A stretch of DNA of 64,000 bases. Origin: Knoellia aerolata DSM 18566 (GTDB taxonomy: Bacteria; Actinomycetota; Actinomycetes; Actinomycetales; Dermatophilaceae). The position numbers and the translations under genes were made by a program. Every line of letters begins with the position of its first letter. Position 1 is the first letter of the stretch. The stretch covers positions 62,001 through 126,000 of the forward strand of contig NZ_AVPL01000004.1 in the NCBI RefSeq assembly GCF_000768695.1, read 5' to 3'. This document shows positions 38,975 to 47,723 of the stretch, in pieces. Below the pieces are notes generated by a model that searched no databases, was not told where the DNA came from, and saw nothing but the letters and a program-made list of their open reading frames with translations.

Positions 38975-39810
38975 GGGCGGCCGTCCTCGGGTCGCCGGTC
39001 GCGCACTCGCTCTCTCCTCTCCTGCACACGACGGCGTATGCCGCGCTCGGACTCACCGACTGGACCTACACGCGTCGTGAGGTGACCGCCGACGAGCTGG
39101 CAGGGGTCGTGGCCGGGCTCGACGAGTCGTGGCGGGGACTCAGCCTGACGATGCCGCTCAAGGAGGCCGCGTTCGACGTCGCCGCGACCGTGTCCGACGT
39201 CGCCCGCGACGCGGGCGCGGTCAACACCCTCGTGCGCAGGACGGACGGGGGGTGGGACGGACACAACACCGACGTCGCCGGCCTCGCCGGCGCGCTGGAC
39301 GCAGCGCTCGACGCAGCGCTCGCCGTCGACGGGCACGACGACCGTGCCACCCTGCTGGGCTCGGGCGCCACGAGCCGTTCGGCCGCCCTGGCGCTCGTCG
39401 ACCTGGGCGTGCGCGAGGTCCGCGTCGCGGCCCGCAACACCGAGGCCGCGGCTGCCGTCGTCGCTCTGTTCGAGTCGCACGGTGTCGCGGCCGGGCACGT
39501 CCCGCTGGAGCACTGGGTGCGCGAGCCGGGACGCCTCGTCGTCTCGACGCTCCCGCCGTCGGCCAGCACCGCCGTCGGTGCGCTGCTCGAGCACGACCGG
39601 ACCGACCTCGGTGGTGTGACCCTGCTCGACGTCGTCTACGCCGAGTGGCCGACGCCGTTGGCGCGTGCCGCGCAGGCCCACGGCGCCGACGTCGTCTCCG
39701 GATTGGAGATGCTCGTCCGCCAGGCGGCGCTCCAGGTCGAGCTCTTCACCGGCCGCGCGGCCCCGCTCGAGGCGATGGCCGAGGCCGCGCGCCGCGAGGT
39801 GGGTGCCTGA
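38968..39810 (+). CDS. aroE: Shikimate dehydrogenase
   Basis: NADPH-dependent reduction of 3-dehydroshikimate in the chorismate pathway, 280 residues. VLGSPVAHSLSPLLH holds the S-x-S shikimate-binding motif, LTMPLKEAAF the catalytic Lys, DGHNTDVAG the Asn/Asp pair, and LLGSGATSRSAAL the dinucleotide loop. I chose the GTG at 38968, preceded by AAGGA and overlapping the mltG stop, because the protein then begins at the family N-terminus ([10 protein letters not shown]). GSGATSRS replaces the more usual GAGGAxRA. Confidence 0.93.
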   Translation: MLRAAVLGSPVAHSLSPLLHTTAYAALGLTDWTYTRREVTADELAGVVAGLDESWRGLSLTMPLKEAAFDVAATVSDVARDAGAVNTLVRRTDGGWDGHNTDVAGLAGALDAALDAALAVDGHDDRATLLGSGATSRSAALALVDLGVREVRVAARNTEAAAAVVALFESHGVAAGHVPLEHWVREPGRLVVSTLPPSASTAVGALLEHDRTDLGGVTLLDVVYAEWPTPLARAAQAHGADVVSGLEMLVRQAALQVELFTGRAAPLEAMAEAARREVGA

Positions 39811-40508
39811 TGGACTCACGGCTCGTGACGTCCCTGCTGGTCGTCGCCCTCGTGGTCGGCGCCGTCGTCGTCGGTCGTCTCACGGCCCGTGAGCTGGCCA
39901 CCGGCGGCTACCGCATCCGCGAGGACGAGGCGTCCCACGCGACGCCCCCGTCGTGGTGGGTCGCCCCCCTGCTCGCGGCCCTCGCCCTCGTCGCCGCGTT
40001 CTCGGTCGGCGACACGGCGGCGTATGCCGCGCTGCCGGCATACCTGCTGTTCGCCTGGCTCACGGTGTGCCTCGTCTGGATCGACATCGACGTGCACCGG
40101 CTCCCGGTCGGGCTCACCCGGCCGGCGCTGCCGGCGTTCGCGCTGCTCCTGCTGCCGCCGACGATCGCGACGGGGGAGTGGGGCCGGCTGCTGACCGCCG
40201 TGGTCTGCGGCGCGGTCCTCATGGCCTGCTACCTCGTCGTCGCGTTCCTGCCCGGCGGGGGGTTCGGTGGCGGCGACATCCAGCTCGCACCGACCATCGG
40301 GCTGCTGCTCGGCTGGTTCTCCGTCGGGCACGTCGTCGTGGGGACCATGGCCGCGTTCCTCCTCGGGGGCGTCGGAGCCGCGGTGCTCCTCGTCACCGGG
40401 CGAGCCGGACGGAAGACCGCGATGGCCTTCGGCCCGTTCATGTGCGCGGGCCTGTTCGTCGCGCTCGCGGTCACCGAGCCCTTCTACGACGGGTTCCTCG
40501 GCCGCTGA
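39810..40508 (+). CDS. Prepilin peptidase (A24 aspartic protease family)
   Basis: Integral membrane protein of 232 residues with about six to seven helices. The two catalytic aspartates of the A24 family are in WIDIDVHRLP and GGGFGGGDIQLA. It lacks the N-terminal cysteine-rich methylase domain of PilD, as in most actinobacterial members (TadV/CpaA-like). No pilin gene lies in this window. The gene sits between aroE and the photolyase as in mycobacteria (Rv2551c, from memory). It starts at an ATG overlapping the aroE stop by one base (TGATG). Confidence 0.9.
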   Translation: MDSRLVTSLLVVALVVGAVVVGRLTARELATGGYRIREDEASHATPPSWWVAPLLAALALVAAFSVGDTAAYAALPAYLLFAWLTVCLVWIDIDVHRLPVGLTRPALPAFALLLLPPTIATGEWGRLLTAVVCGAVLMACYLVVAFLPGGGFGGGDIQLAPTIGLLLGWFSVGHVVVGTMAAFLLGGVGAAVLLVTGRAGRKTAMAFGPFMCAGLFVALAVTEPFYDGFLGR

Positions 40509-40512
40509 CGGC

Positions 40513-40527
40513 TAGCGTTCCCTCATG
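40513..40527 (+). promoter_or_regulatory. Photolyase gene -10 element with leaderless start
   Basis: TAGCGT is followed by 6 bases and ATG 40525, with no ribosome binding site. Confidence 0.6.
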
Positions 40528-41997
40528 ACGACGCGCTGGGTGTTCGGTGACCAGCTCGGGCCGCACTTCATCGACGACCACGACGGGCCGGTCGTCATGG
40601 TCGAGTCACGGGCGGTCTTCACGCGGACCCGCTTCCACCGTGCCAAGGCGCACCTCGTGCTGTCCGCGATGAGGCACCGCGCCGCCGAGCTGGAGGGCCG
40701 CGCGACCTACCACCGCGCGGACACGTACGCGGAGGTCGTCGGGACGCTCGAGGACGTCGAGGTCGTGCACCCCAGCTCGTATGCCGCCCTCGGACTGGTG
40801 CGCCGCCTCGGCGTCGACGTGCTCGACCCGCGCGGGTTCGCGACCAGTCGTGAGGACTTCACCCGGTGGGCGCAGGGTCGGGGTGGGCGGCGGCTGCTCA
40901 TGGAGGACTTCTACCAGGACGCGCGCCGCCGGCACGGCGTCCTCATGGACGGGACCGAGCCGGCGGGCGGGAGGTGGAACTTCGACCACGACAACCGGGA
41001 GCCCCCACCGAAGGGTGCGAGCTCGCTCGGGGTCGCCGAACCGTGGTGGCCGACCGAGGACGACATCGACGCGGAGGTCCGCGAGGACCTCGACCGCTGG
41101 GAGCAGGACGGTGACGTGGGCTTCATCGGCCGGGACGGTCCGCGGCGGTTCGCCGCCACCAGGGCCGAGGCGCTGGAGGCACTGGAGCACTTCGTCGAGC
41201 ACCGGCTGGCGGACTTCGGTGCGCACGAGGACGCGATCCTCGAGGGTGACCCGTGGATGGCGCACAGCCTCCTCAGCGTGCCCCTCAACCTCGGGCTGCT
41301 CGACCCGCTCGAGGTCGTCGCGCGGGCGGAGGTGGCCCACCTCGCCGGGGACGCGCCCGTGGCCGCCGTCGAGGGCTTCGTCCGGCAGGTCATCGGCTGG
41401 CGGGACTACGTCTGGCACCTGTACTGGCACCAGGGCGAGGGCTACCGGCGCCGCAACGCGCTGCGGGCGACCGAGCGGATGCCGCAGTGGTTCGCCGAGC
41501 TGGACTCCGCTGCCACCGACGCGCGGTGCCTGTCGCACACCCTCGACCAGGTCGCGACCCACGGGTGGGTGCACCACATCCCCCGGCTCATGGTGCTCGG
41601 CTCGTACGCGCTGCAACGGGGGTGGGCGCCGACGCAGGTGACCGACTGGTTCCACCGCGCGTTCGTCGACGGCTACGACTGGGTCATGGTCCCCAACGTC
41701 GTCGGCATGTCACAGCACGCCGACGGGGGAGTGATGGCGACGAAGCCCTACACCTCCGGCGGGGCCTACATCAACACGATGAGCGACCACTGCGGCTCGT
41801 GCCGGTTCAACCCGCGGGTGCGGGTCGGTGAGAACGCCTGTCCGTTCACGGCGGGCTACTGGTGGTTCCTCGACCGCAACCGGGAGGCGCTGGCGGGCAA
41901 CCCGCGGATGGCGCGCGCCGTGCAGGGGCTCGACCGGCTCACGGACCTCGGTCCTCTCGTCGAGCAGGAGCGGGAGCGGGGCAACCGGGCGCCGTGA
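40525..41997 (+). CDS. FeS-type cryptochrome/(6-4) photolyase-like protein
   Basis: Member of the FeS-BCP class (PhrB/CryB-like), 490 residues. The N-terminal part (TTRWVFGDQLGPHFID) is the photolyase-related alpha/beta domain. The C-terminal FAD-binding helical domain contains VRQVIGWRDYVWHLYW, THGWVHHIPRLMVLGSYALQ and GYDWVMVPNVVGMSQHADGG. Four cysteines that could hold a [4Fe-4S] cluster are in ARCLSHTL, DHCGSCRFNP and NACPFT. Known relatives repair (6-4) photoproducts or act in light signalling; which applies here is not visible. It has its own leaderless promoter. Confidence 0.92.
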   Translation: MTTRWVFGDQLGPHFIDDHDGPVVMVESRAVFTRTRFHRAKAHLVLSAMRHRAAELEGRATYHRADTYAEVVGTLEDVEVVHPSSYAALGLVRRLGVDVLDPRGFATSREDFTRWAQGRGGRRLLMEDFYQDARRRHGVLMDGTEPAGGRWNFDHDNREPPPKGASSLGVAEPWWPTEDDIDAEVREDLDRWEQDGDVGFIGRDGPRRFAATRAEALEALEHFVEHRLADFGAHEDAILEGDPWMAHSLLSVPLNLGLLDPLEVVARAEVAHLAGDAPVAAVEGFVRQVIGWRDYVWHLYWHQGEGYRRRNALRATERMPQWFAELDSAATDARCLSHTLDQVATHGWVHHIPRLMVLGSYALQRGWAPTQVTDWFHRAFVDGYDWVMVPNVVGMSQHADGGVMATKPYTSGGAYINTMSDHCGSCRFNPRVRVGENACPFTAGYWWFLDRNREALAGNPRMARAVQGLDRLTDLGPLVEQERERGNRAP

Positions 41998-42037
41998 ACG
42001 GGGCACTCGTCCCGCGCGGCGCGAATGGGGGTCCGGC

Positions 42038-42799
42038 TCAGCCGTACATCAGGGAGCCGGGGGTGGTGAGCTCGGTGCCGGTCTCGAGCCACGTCTTGAG
42101 GCCGGAGAGCACCATCGGCCAGCCGCCGTGGAGGGCCTCGCTGACGCCCTCGGGCAGCTGGTCGTGCACGAGGGTGAGGCGGCACGAGTCGCCCACCGGC
42201 TCGATCTCCCACGTCACCCGTGACGTGCCCGCGGACTCCGCGTCGTCGTCCCAGTGGGCGTGGAAGCTCTGGACGAGGCGGTGCGGCGGGTCCACGACGA
42301 GGTTCTCGCCGTCGACGAGTGCGCCCTCGACCCCGGCGTGGGTGAGGGCGTAGGGCGAGCCCGGGGTCCAGTCCGACGTCAGCGAGCTGCCGAAGTGGAA
42401 CCGACGGCGGACCTCCGGGTCGGTGATGGCGTGCCACAGCCGCTCGGGTGTGGTCCGGATGTAGATCTCGAAGACCTTCGTCGTCGTCACGTGCTCCTCC
42501 TCCAGCTCGGTGCGCAGCCCGACGAGGCCGGCGGCCCAGGGCTCGGTGTACTTGCTGACCCAACGGTCGTGGACCTGCCGGATGCCGACCGGGTTGAGGA
42601 AGTGCAGCTTCTCCCGTCCGCGTCGCCGGGACACGACCAGGCCGGCCTCCTCGAGGAGGCCGAGGTGCTTGGCGACGCCGATGCGCGTCATGTCGAAGCC
42701 GCCGGCGAGGGCGGCCAGCGACTGGCCGTCGGCGACGAAGAGCGCGTCGAGCAGCGCCCGTCGGGTCGGGTCGGCCAGCGCCCGGAAGATGAGGTCCAC
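42038..42799 (-). CDS. ArsR-family regulator fused to SRPBCC (AHSA1-like) domain
   Basis: A 253-residue fusion. Residues 1-95 are an ArsR winged helix ([57 protein letters not shown]). Residues from about 105 on are an AHSA1/SRPBCC ligand-binding domain ([40 protein letters not shown]). The first domain should repress its own promoter and the second sense a hydrophobic ligand. An ATG at 42820 is in frame, but it lies inside the promoter spacer. A GTG at 42799, exactly 6 bases after the -10, is the likely leaderless start. Such pairs are usually separate adjacent genes. Confidence 0.88.
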   Translation of the reverse strand: MDLIFRALADPTRRALLDALFVADGQSLAALAGGFDMTRIGVAKHLGLLEEAGLVVSRRRGREKLHFLNPVGIRQVHDRWVSKYTEPWAAGLVGLRTELEEEHVTTTKVFEIYIRTTPERLWHAITDPEVRRRFHFGSSLTSDWTPGSPYALTHAGVEGALVDGENLVVDPPHRLVQSFHAHWDDDAESAGTSRVTWEIEPVGDSCRLTLVHDQLPEGVSEALHGGWPMVLSGLKTWLETGTELTTPGSLMYG

Positions 42800-42835
42800 A
42801 GGACGACGATAGGAAACCATGAGGTTTCCTGTCAA
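42797..42835 (-). promoter_or_regulatory. Promoter and palindromic operator of the ArsR-SRPBCC gene
   Basis: On the minus strand: TTGACA (42835-42830), an 18-base spacer, TATCGT (42811-42806), 6 bases, then the GTG start (42799-42797). The palindrome AGGAAACC-TCAT-GGTTTCCT (42811-42830) fills the spacer and touches both hexamers, as expected for an autorepressor operator. Confidence 0.75.
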
Positions 42836-42919
42836 GGGGCGGGCCGGGGACGGCGTGGGCGACGACCATGCTCCGACCGCGGCCGACCCGCGGCGCGGGG
42901 CCCGTGGGAGGATCACGGC

Positions 42920-44143
42920 ATGCTCCGATGGCTGACCGCAGGCGAGTCGCACGGCCCCGCGCTCCTCGCGACGATCGACGGACTCCCGGCCGGGGTCGAG
43001 GTGACCCGTGACGACCTCGCCGGGGCGCTCGCCCGCCGCCGCCTCGGCTACGGGCGGGGGGCGCGGATGGCCTTCGAGCAGGACGAGGTCGAGTTCCTCG
43101 GGGGCGTCCGGCACGGGGTGACCATGGGGTCGCCCGTGGCGATCCGCATCGGCAACACCGAGTGGCCCAAGTGGCAGACCGTGATGTCCGCCGACCCCGT
43201 CTCCGACGACGCGTACGCCGCGTCGAACGACGTGAACGCCGAGAAGGAGGTGGCCCGCAACCGGGCACTCACGCGCCCGCGTCCCGGGCACGCCGACCTC
43301 GTCGGCATGCAGAAGTACGCCTTCGACGACGCCCGCCCGGTGCTCGAGCGGGCCTCGGCCCGGGAGACCGCGGCCCGGGTCGCCCTCGGTGAGGTCGCCG
43401 CCCGCTTCCTCGCCCAGGCGTACGGCATCCGCCTCGTCTCGCACACCGTCTCCATGGGGCCGGCCGGGGTGGCCGACGACGCCGCGCTGCCCACGCCGGA
43501 CCAGGTCGACGAGATCGACGCGAACCCGGTCCGGACGCTCGACGGGCCCGGGTCGGAGGCGATGGTCGCCGAGGTCGACGCGGCCAAGAAGGCCGGCGAC
43601 ACCCTGGGCGGGGTCGTCGAGGTCCTCGCCTACGGGCTGCCGCCGGGGCTGGGGTCGCACGTGCACTGGGACCGCCGGCTCGACTCCAGGCTCGCCGGCG
43701 CCCTCATGGGGATCCAGGCGATCAAGGGGGTCGAGGTCGGCGACGGGTTCCGCACCGCAGGCCGCCGGGGGTCGGCCGCCCATGACGAGATGGAGCGCGA
43801 CGAGACCGGCACGATCCGCCGGCGCACGGGTCGCGCCGGCGGCACCGAGGGCGGGATGTCCACCGGTGACGTGCTGCGCGTCCGGGCCGCGATGAAGCCG
43901 ATCTCGACGGTGCCCCGCGCCCTCGACACCATCGACACGACGGGGGAGGGCGAGGCGAAGGCGATCCACCAGCGCTCCGACGTGTCGGCCGTCCCCGCCG
44001 CCGGAGTCGTCGCCGAGGCCATGGTCGCCCTCGTCCTCGCCGAGGCCTGCCTCGAGAAGTTCGGCGGCGACTCGGTCGGCGAGACGCGACGCAACCACGC
44101 GGCCTACCTCTCCGCGATCCCCGAGACGATGCGCTCGTGGTGA
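42920..44143 (+). CDS. aroC: Chorismate synthase
   Basis: Makes chorismate from EPSP and needs reduced FMN. 407 residues. The start [20 protein letters not shown] is the family N-terminus. The signature blocks are [49 protein letters not shown] and [19 protein letters not shown] lies 7 bases before the ATG as a ribosome binding site. GAGGAT in the same place could also serve as a -10 element, since it too is 6 bases before the ATG. It is followed by aroK and aroB with 4-base overlaps. Confidence 0.96.
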   Translation: MLRWLTAGESHGPALLATIDGLPAGVEVTRDDLAGALARRRLGYGRGARMAFEQDEVEFLGGVRHGVTMGSPVAIRIGNTEWPKWQTVMSADPVSDDAYAASNDVNAEKEVARNRALTRPRPGHADLVGMQKYAFDDARPVLERASARETAARVALGEVAARFLAQAYGIRLVSHTVSMGPAGVADDAALPTPDQVDEIDANPVRTLDGPGSEAMVAEVDAAKKAGDTLGGVVEVLAYGLPPGLGSHVHWDRRLDSRLAGALMGIQAIKGVEVGDGFRTAGRRGSAAHDEMERDETGTIRRRTGRAGGTEGGMSTGDVLRVRAAMKPISTVPRALDTIDTTGEGEAKAIHQRSDVSAVPAAGVVAEAMVALVLAEACLEKFGGDSVGETRRNHAAYLSAIPETMRSW

Positions 44144-44658
44144 GCGAGAGCCGCCCGGTTGCCGTCCTCGTCGGCCCGCCCGGCGCCGGGAAGTCCACGA
44201 TCGGGCAGGCGCTCGCTGACGCCCTCGGGGTGGCGTTCCACGACACCGACACCGCCATCGAGAGCGAGCAGGGCTGCTCGATCTCCGACATCTTCGTCCT
44301 CGACGGTGAGCCGGCCTTCCGCGCCCTGGAGCGTGCCGAGGTCGCCCGGGCCGTCGCGTCCGAGCCGGGCGTCGTCGCCCTCGGTGGAGGCGCCCCGATG
44401 GACGCCGACACCCGCGAGGTCCTCGCCGGCCACGTCGTCGTCTTCCTCGACGTCGGGATCGCCGACGCCGCCAAGCGGGTGGGCTTCGACGGCAGCCGAC
44501 CGCTGCTCGCCATCAACCCACGCGCGACGTGGACCAGGATGATGAACGAGCGGCGGCCGACGTACGAGGCCGTGGCGACCGTGCGGGTCGACACCGCGGG
44601 GCGAGACGTCGCCGACGTCGTCGCCGAGATCGTCGAGCACCTCGGGGCGGCCCGGTGA
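44140..44658 (+). CDS. aroK: Shikimate kinase
   Basis: Phosphorylates shikimate, 172 residues. The P-loop is [15 protein letters not shown]. The shikimate-binding Asp/Arg region is [14 protein letters not shown] and [12 protein letters not shown], with [11 protein letters not shown] as Walker B-like strand and RPLLA in the lid region. Two adjacent GTG codons are possible starts. I use 44140 because it overlaps the aroC stop by four bases (GTGA). The stop overlaps the aroB start in the same way. Confidence 0.95.
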   Translation: MSESRPVAVLVGPPGAGKSTIGQALADALGVAFHDTDTAIESEQGCSISDIFVLDGEPAFRALERAEVARAVASEPGVVALGGGAPMDADTREVLAGHVVVFLDVGIADAAKRVGFDGSRPLLAINPRATWTRMMNERRPTYEAVATVRVDTAGRDVADVVAEIVEHLGAAR

Positions 44659-45719
44659 GCGTGGTCCCCGTCGGCGACGCCTACGACGTCGTCCTCGAGG
44701 GTGGCTGCTCGCGGCGGGTCTCCGACGTCATCGGCGAGGGCGTGCGGCGGGCCCTCGTCGTCCACACCCACTCGATGCGCGCGCTGGGTGAGCAGGTCAC
44801 CACCGCACTGCGCGCGGACGGTGTGGAGGCGTATGCCGCACCCGTGCCGGACGCCGAGGACGCCAAGACCGCTGCGGTCGCCTCCGAGCTGTGGGCGGTG
44901 CTCGGCCGGCACGGCTTCACCCGGACCGACGTCGTCGTCGGCGTCGGGGGAGGCACCGTCACCGACCTCGCCGGGTTCGTCGCCGCCACGTGGCTGCGCG
45001 GTGTCCCGGTGGTGCAGGTGCCGACGACGCTGCTCGGCATGGTCGACGCCGCCGTCGGTGGCAAGACGGGGATCAACACGGCCGAGGGCAAGAACCTCGT
45101 GGGGTCCTTCCACCCGCCCCGGGCCGTCCTCTGCGACCCCGACGTCCTCGCGACGCTGCCGCGAGCGGACTACGTCGCCGGCCTGGCCGAGGTCGTCAAG
45201 GCGGGCTTCATCGTCGACCCGGTGATCCTCGACCTCGTGGCCGCTGACCCCGACGCGGCCACCCGGCCCGACGGACCCCACACGCTCGAGCTCATCGAGC
45301 GTGCCATCCGGGTCAAGGCCGACGTCGTGAGCGTCGACCTCAAGGAGTCCTCGCTGCGCGAGATCCTCAACTACGGGCACACCTTCGGGCACGCCATCGA
45401 GCACGTCGAGCACTACCGCCGGCGCCACGGCGAGGCCGTCGCGATCGGCATGGTCTTCGCCGCCGAGCTTGCCTGTGCTGCAGGGGTGTTGGCGCGCGAC
45501 GTCGTCGACCGCCACCGTGAGGTTCTCACGTCGGTGGGGCTGCCGACGTCCTACGGGCCGGGACGCTGGGACGAGCTCGAGGCGGCGATGCGCCGCGACA
45601 AGAAGACGCGGGGAGCGCTGCTCCGCTTCGTCGTCCTCGAGGACGTGGCCCGGCCGACCCGGTTGGAGGGCCCGACCACGGAACAGCTGCACACGGCATA
45701 CGCCGCCCTCTCGCACTGA
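44655..45719 (+). CDS. aroB: 3-dehydroquinate synthase
   Basis: NAD- and zinc-dependent enzyme of the chorismate pathway, 354 residues. The NAD-binding stretch is VVVGVGGGTVTDLAGFVAAT, followed by VPTTLLGMVDAAVGGKTGIN and FHPPRAVLCDP. Zinc ligands lie in GLAEVVKAGFI (Glu) and in ILNYGHTFGHAIEH with RRRHGEAVAIGM (His). The GTG start is coupled to aroK. In mycobacteria aroB is followed by aroQ/aroD, pepQ and efp. Here an accessory stretch follows and dehydroquinase is absent from the window. Confidence 0.96.
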   Translation: MSVVPVGDAYDVVLEGGCSRRVSDVIGEGVRRALVVHTHSMRALGEQVTTALRADGVEAYAAPVPDAEDAKTAAVASELWAVLGRHGFTRTDVVVGVGGGTVTDLAGFVAATWLRGVPVVQVPTTLLGMVDAAVGGKTGINTAEGKNLVGSFHPPRAVLCDPDVLATLPRADYVAGLAEVVKAGFIVDPVILDLVAADPDAATRPDGPHTLELIERAIRVKADVVSVDLKESSLREILNYGHTFGHAIEHVEHYRRRHGEAVAIGMVFAAELACAAGVLARDVVDRHREVLTSVGLPTSYGPGRWDELEAAMRRDKKTRGALLRFVVLEDVARPTRLEGPTTEQLHTAYAALSH

Positions 45720-45747
45720 GCCGCCGGCTCGGCTGGCTGGTTCCGGC

Positions 45748-46479
45748 TCAACGCAGACGGTCCAGATCCCGACGGATGGAGCGCAGGTGCGCCCACTCCT
45801 CCTCCAGGATCACGCGAAGGCAGTCGCCGACGCTGGGACGCCAGTCACCGCGACCCCACGGGTCCTCGCGCTCCTCCGCGAGCAGCTCCGGCGTGACCGT
45901 GACGAGGAAGTCGGTCACCAGGCGCTGGCGCTCGGCACGGACCGCAAGGATCTCCGCATAGGTCGGTGGCTCCGCGCGGAAGATCGACATGTCGAAGCCC
46001 ATCTCGTCGGCACCGGTGAAGATCTGGCCGATCTCGTGGAACGGCTGCTGCATCCGCAGAATCCCGCCGCGGAGCCAGGCGTCGGTCGCCAGGATGAGGT
46101 GCCGCAGGGTCTGTGCCAGGGACCACTCGTCCTCGATGTGGGCATCCACCAGGTCCGGCGGCGTGTCCAGGACCGTCGTCTGCCACGCGGCCTGAACGGC
46201 GCCCCAACCCGCACGCAGGCCTTCGGGCGTCCGCGCCTTCTGCAGCTCGCGTCCCGGGAACCGCCGGTTGAGCTCGGCATCGACGAGTGGCACCACGTCG
46301 ACCCCGTTGACGACGAGGCTGCCGAAGAACAGGTCGTGGCTGTCGATGTCGAGTCCGTCCACGTCGACGCCGCGCATCGTCACGCCGCTGACATCGGCGA
46401 ATCGCAGGGTGGCGCCCTTGAAGCTCACGTTGACGAAGGTCGCGCCCTCGAACTCCTTCGTACCCGAGTAGGTCGTCAT
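45748..46479 (-). CDS. Pentapeptide-like repeat plus DinB domain protein
   Basis: A 243-residue protein of two parts. Residues 5-50 form short beta-helix-like repeats with A/F-x-x-[VFL] spacing (FEGATFVNVSFKGATLRFAD and VSGVTMRGVDVDGLDID). Residues 85-240 are a DinB/YfiT-type four-helix domain with histidines that may bind metal (EWSLAQTLRHLILATDAWL, and CLRVILEEEWAHLRSIRRDL). DinB proteins include thiol-dependent S-transferases in actinobacteria (mycothiol); that activity is only a possibility here. It is divergent from the SnoaL-like gene and begins the accessory stretch after aroB. Confidence 0.8.
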   Translation of the reverse strand: MTTYSGTKEFEGATFVNVSFKGATLRFADVSGVTMRGVDVDGLDIDSHDLFFGSLVVNGVDVVPLVDAELNRRFPGRELQKARTPEGLRAGWGAVQAAWQTTVLDTPPDLVDAHIEDEWSLAQTLRHLILATDAWLRGGILRMQQPFHEIGQIFTGADEMGFDMSIFRAEPPTYAEILAVRAERQRLVTDFLVTVTPELLAEEREDPWGRGDWRPSVGDCLRVILEEEWAHLRSIRRDLDRLR

Positions 46480-46595
46480 CGCTTCATCATCACCGCTGGC
46501 GCGGACAGTCCGGGTCGACAGCCGGACACCGGGTGACGCGCGCGGACCTGGACCTGGTCGTGGCGCGGGGACGACAATGGGTCCGAGGAGGACTG

Positions 46596-47021
46596 ATGAT
46601 GACAGCGCTGACCCGTCTTCGGGATGCGATGAACCGTCACGACATCGACGCCTTGCTGGAGTGCTTCCACGAGGACTACCGAAGCGAACAACCCGCTCAT
46701 CCGGGTCGCGGCTTCGGTGGTCGTGACCAGGTCCGGACGAACTGGTCGGCCATCTTCTCGGGGGTGCCCGACTTCGCGGCTGACCTCGTGCGTCACTGCC
46801 AGGACGAAGGCGAGGGATGGTCGGAGTGGCGATGGACCGGCACGCGACGGGACGGAAGCCTCCTCGACATGGCCGGCGTCATCATCGTCGGTGTCCGTGA
46901 CGGCCGGATCAGCTGGGGCCGGCTCTACCTCGAGCCCGTGGAAGCTCCGGAGGAGACCATCGACGAGGCGGTCCAGCGAATGACAGGTGACGCCCCAGGA
47001 CGGAGCGCCCCAACCCGCTGA
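46596..47021 (+). CDS. SnoaL-like (NTF2-fold) protein
   Basis: A 141-residue protein of the NTF2-like/SnoaL superfamily. LRDAMNRHDIDALLECFHED and YRSEQPAHPGRGFGGRDQVR form the cone entrance, and the barrel ends with VIIVGVRDGRISWGRLYLEP. Members include polyketide cyclases, steroid isomerases and many unassigned proteins; the substrate cannot be inferred. GAGGAGGA lies just before the ATG at 46596, with a second ATG directly after. A GACAAT -10-like hexamer lies 18 bases upstream of the start. Confidence 0.82.
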   Translation: MMTALTRLRDAMNRHDIDALLECFHEDYRSEQPAHPGRGFGGRDQVRTNWSAIFSGVPDFAADLVRHCQDEGEGWSEWRWTGTRRDGSLLDMAGVIIVGVRDGRISWGRLYLEPVEAPEETIDEAVQRMTGDAPGRSAPTR

Positions 47022-47056
47022 CACGGAGTCATCGTGGATGGTGGCCCCGCGACGCA

Positions 47057-47182
47057 TCAGGCCATGTCGCCGTAGATCCCGGGGTCGAGCGCGCTCCAGA
47101 TCGTGAGCCGGCGATCCGTGAAGTCCGTCATCGCCTCGAGGACCTGCTCGGGTGAGGCCCGCGTGACCAGGTCGAACCTCAT
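47057..47182 (-). pseudogene. Truncated SRPBCC (polyketide cyclase/START-like) gene
   Basis: An ATG opens 41 residues beginning MRFDLVTRASPEQVLEAMTD, then FTDRRLTIWSALDPGIYGDM and a stop. This is a convincing start of an SRPBCC domain (normally 140-150 residues), with the rest missing. I read it as a decayed gene cut off near 47057. No further matching sequence is seen downstream. Confidence 0.6.
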
Positions 47183-47183
47183 C

Positions 47184-47603
47184 TCACTGCGCGCCGCTGG
47201 GCGCGGTGCCCATCTCGAACCACACCGTCTTTCCGGGTTCCGGATGCGCCGCATCCACGCCCCATCGCGCTGCCAGTGCCTCCACGATGAGCAGCCCCCT
47301 GCCGTCCTCCGCGTCCTCGGCGGTGAACGTCGGGTGAGGCAGCGCCGCGCCGACATCGGTGATCTCGACTCGCAGCAGGCCCGGACTCCGCCGCGCCCGC
47401 ACCATCACCGGTCCTTCACCATGGAGCACGGCGTTGGTCACGACCTCGCTCGCCACGAGCACTGCGTCCTCGGCCCACTGCGGCGGTGAGGGCTCGAGAA
47501 GGGCGCGGAGGAGCTGGCGCAGCAGCCCAGCAGATCCCGGCTCGGATGGCAGGAACCACAGCTGAGTGGTCGCCACGCCCGCGTCGGCTGGGGTTGTCAC
47601 CAC
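47184..47603 (-). CDS. ATP-binding protein, RsbW/SpoIIAB-like anti-sigma kinase family
   Basis: GHKL-type ATPase of 139 residues. The N-box is VLVASEVVTNAVLHG (Glu and Asn), the G1 box is VEITDVGAALPH, and the G2 box is DGRGLLIVEALAARWG. Small single-domain members in actinobacteria act as anti-sigma or regulatory serine kinases. No sigma factor or anti-anti-sigma gene is adjacent, so the partner is unknown. I start at the GTG 47603 after TATGGAGCC; the next GTG at 47600 is equally possible. The earlier, much longer open frame on this strand is not coding. Confidence 0.83.
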   Translation of the reverse strand: MVTTPADAGVATTQLWFLPSEPGSAGLLRQLLRALLEPSPPQWAEDAVLVASEVVTNAVLHGEGPVMVRARRSPGLLRVEITDVGAALPHPTFTAEDAEDGRGLLIVEALAARWGVDAAHPEPGKTVWFEMGTAPSGAQ

Positions 47604-47708
47604 GGGGGCTCCATACCCACTGCGGGGGACTTGACTCGGCTCCACGCCTCCCAGTGCCCGTGCCCGTGCCCGTGCGCCGTGCGCCCTGATCGAGGCTGAG
47701 GGGCTGGG

Positions 47709-47723
47709 TACGGTTGCCGGATG
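47709..47723 (+). promoter_or_regulatory. -10 element with leaderless start, acetyltransferase gene
   Basis: TACGGT is followed by 6 bases and ATG 47721, with no ribosome binding site. The same hexamer is used in the rRNA promoters P2 and P4. Confidence 0.55.

Noticed and set aside
42800-42820. Start of the ArsR-SRPBCC gene at the ATG 42820
   Set aside because: That ATG lies between the predicted -35 and -10 hexamers and inside the operator palindrome. The GTG at 42799 fits the leaderless spacing and the ArsR family N-terminus.
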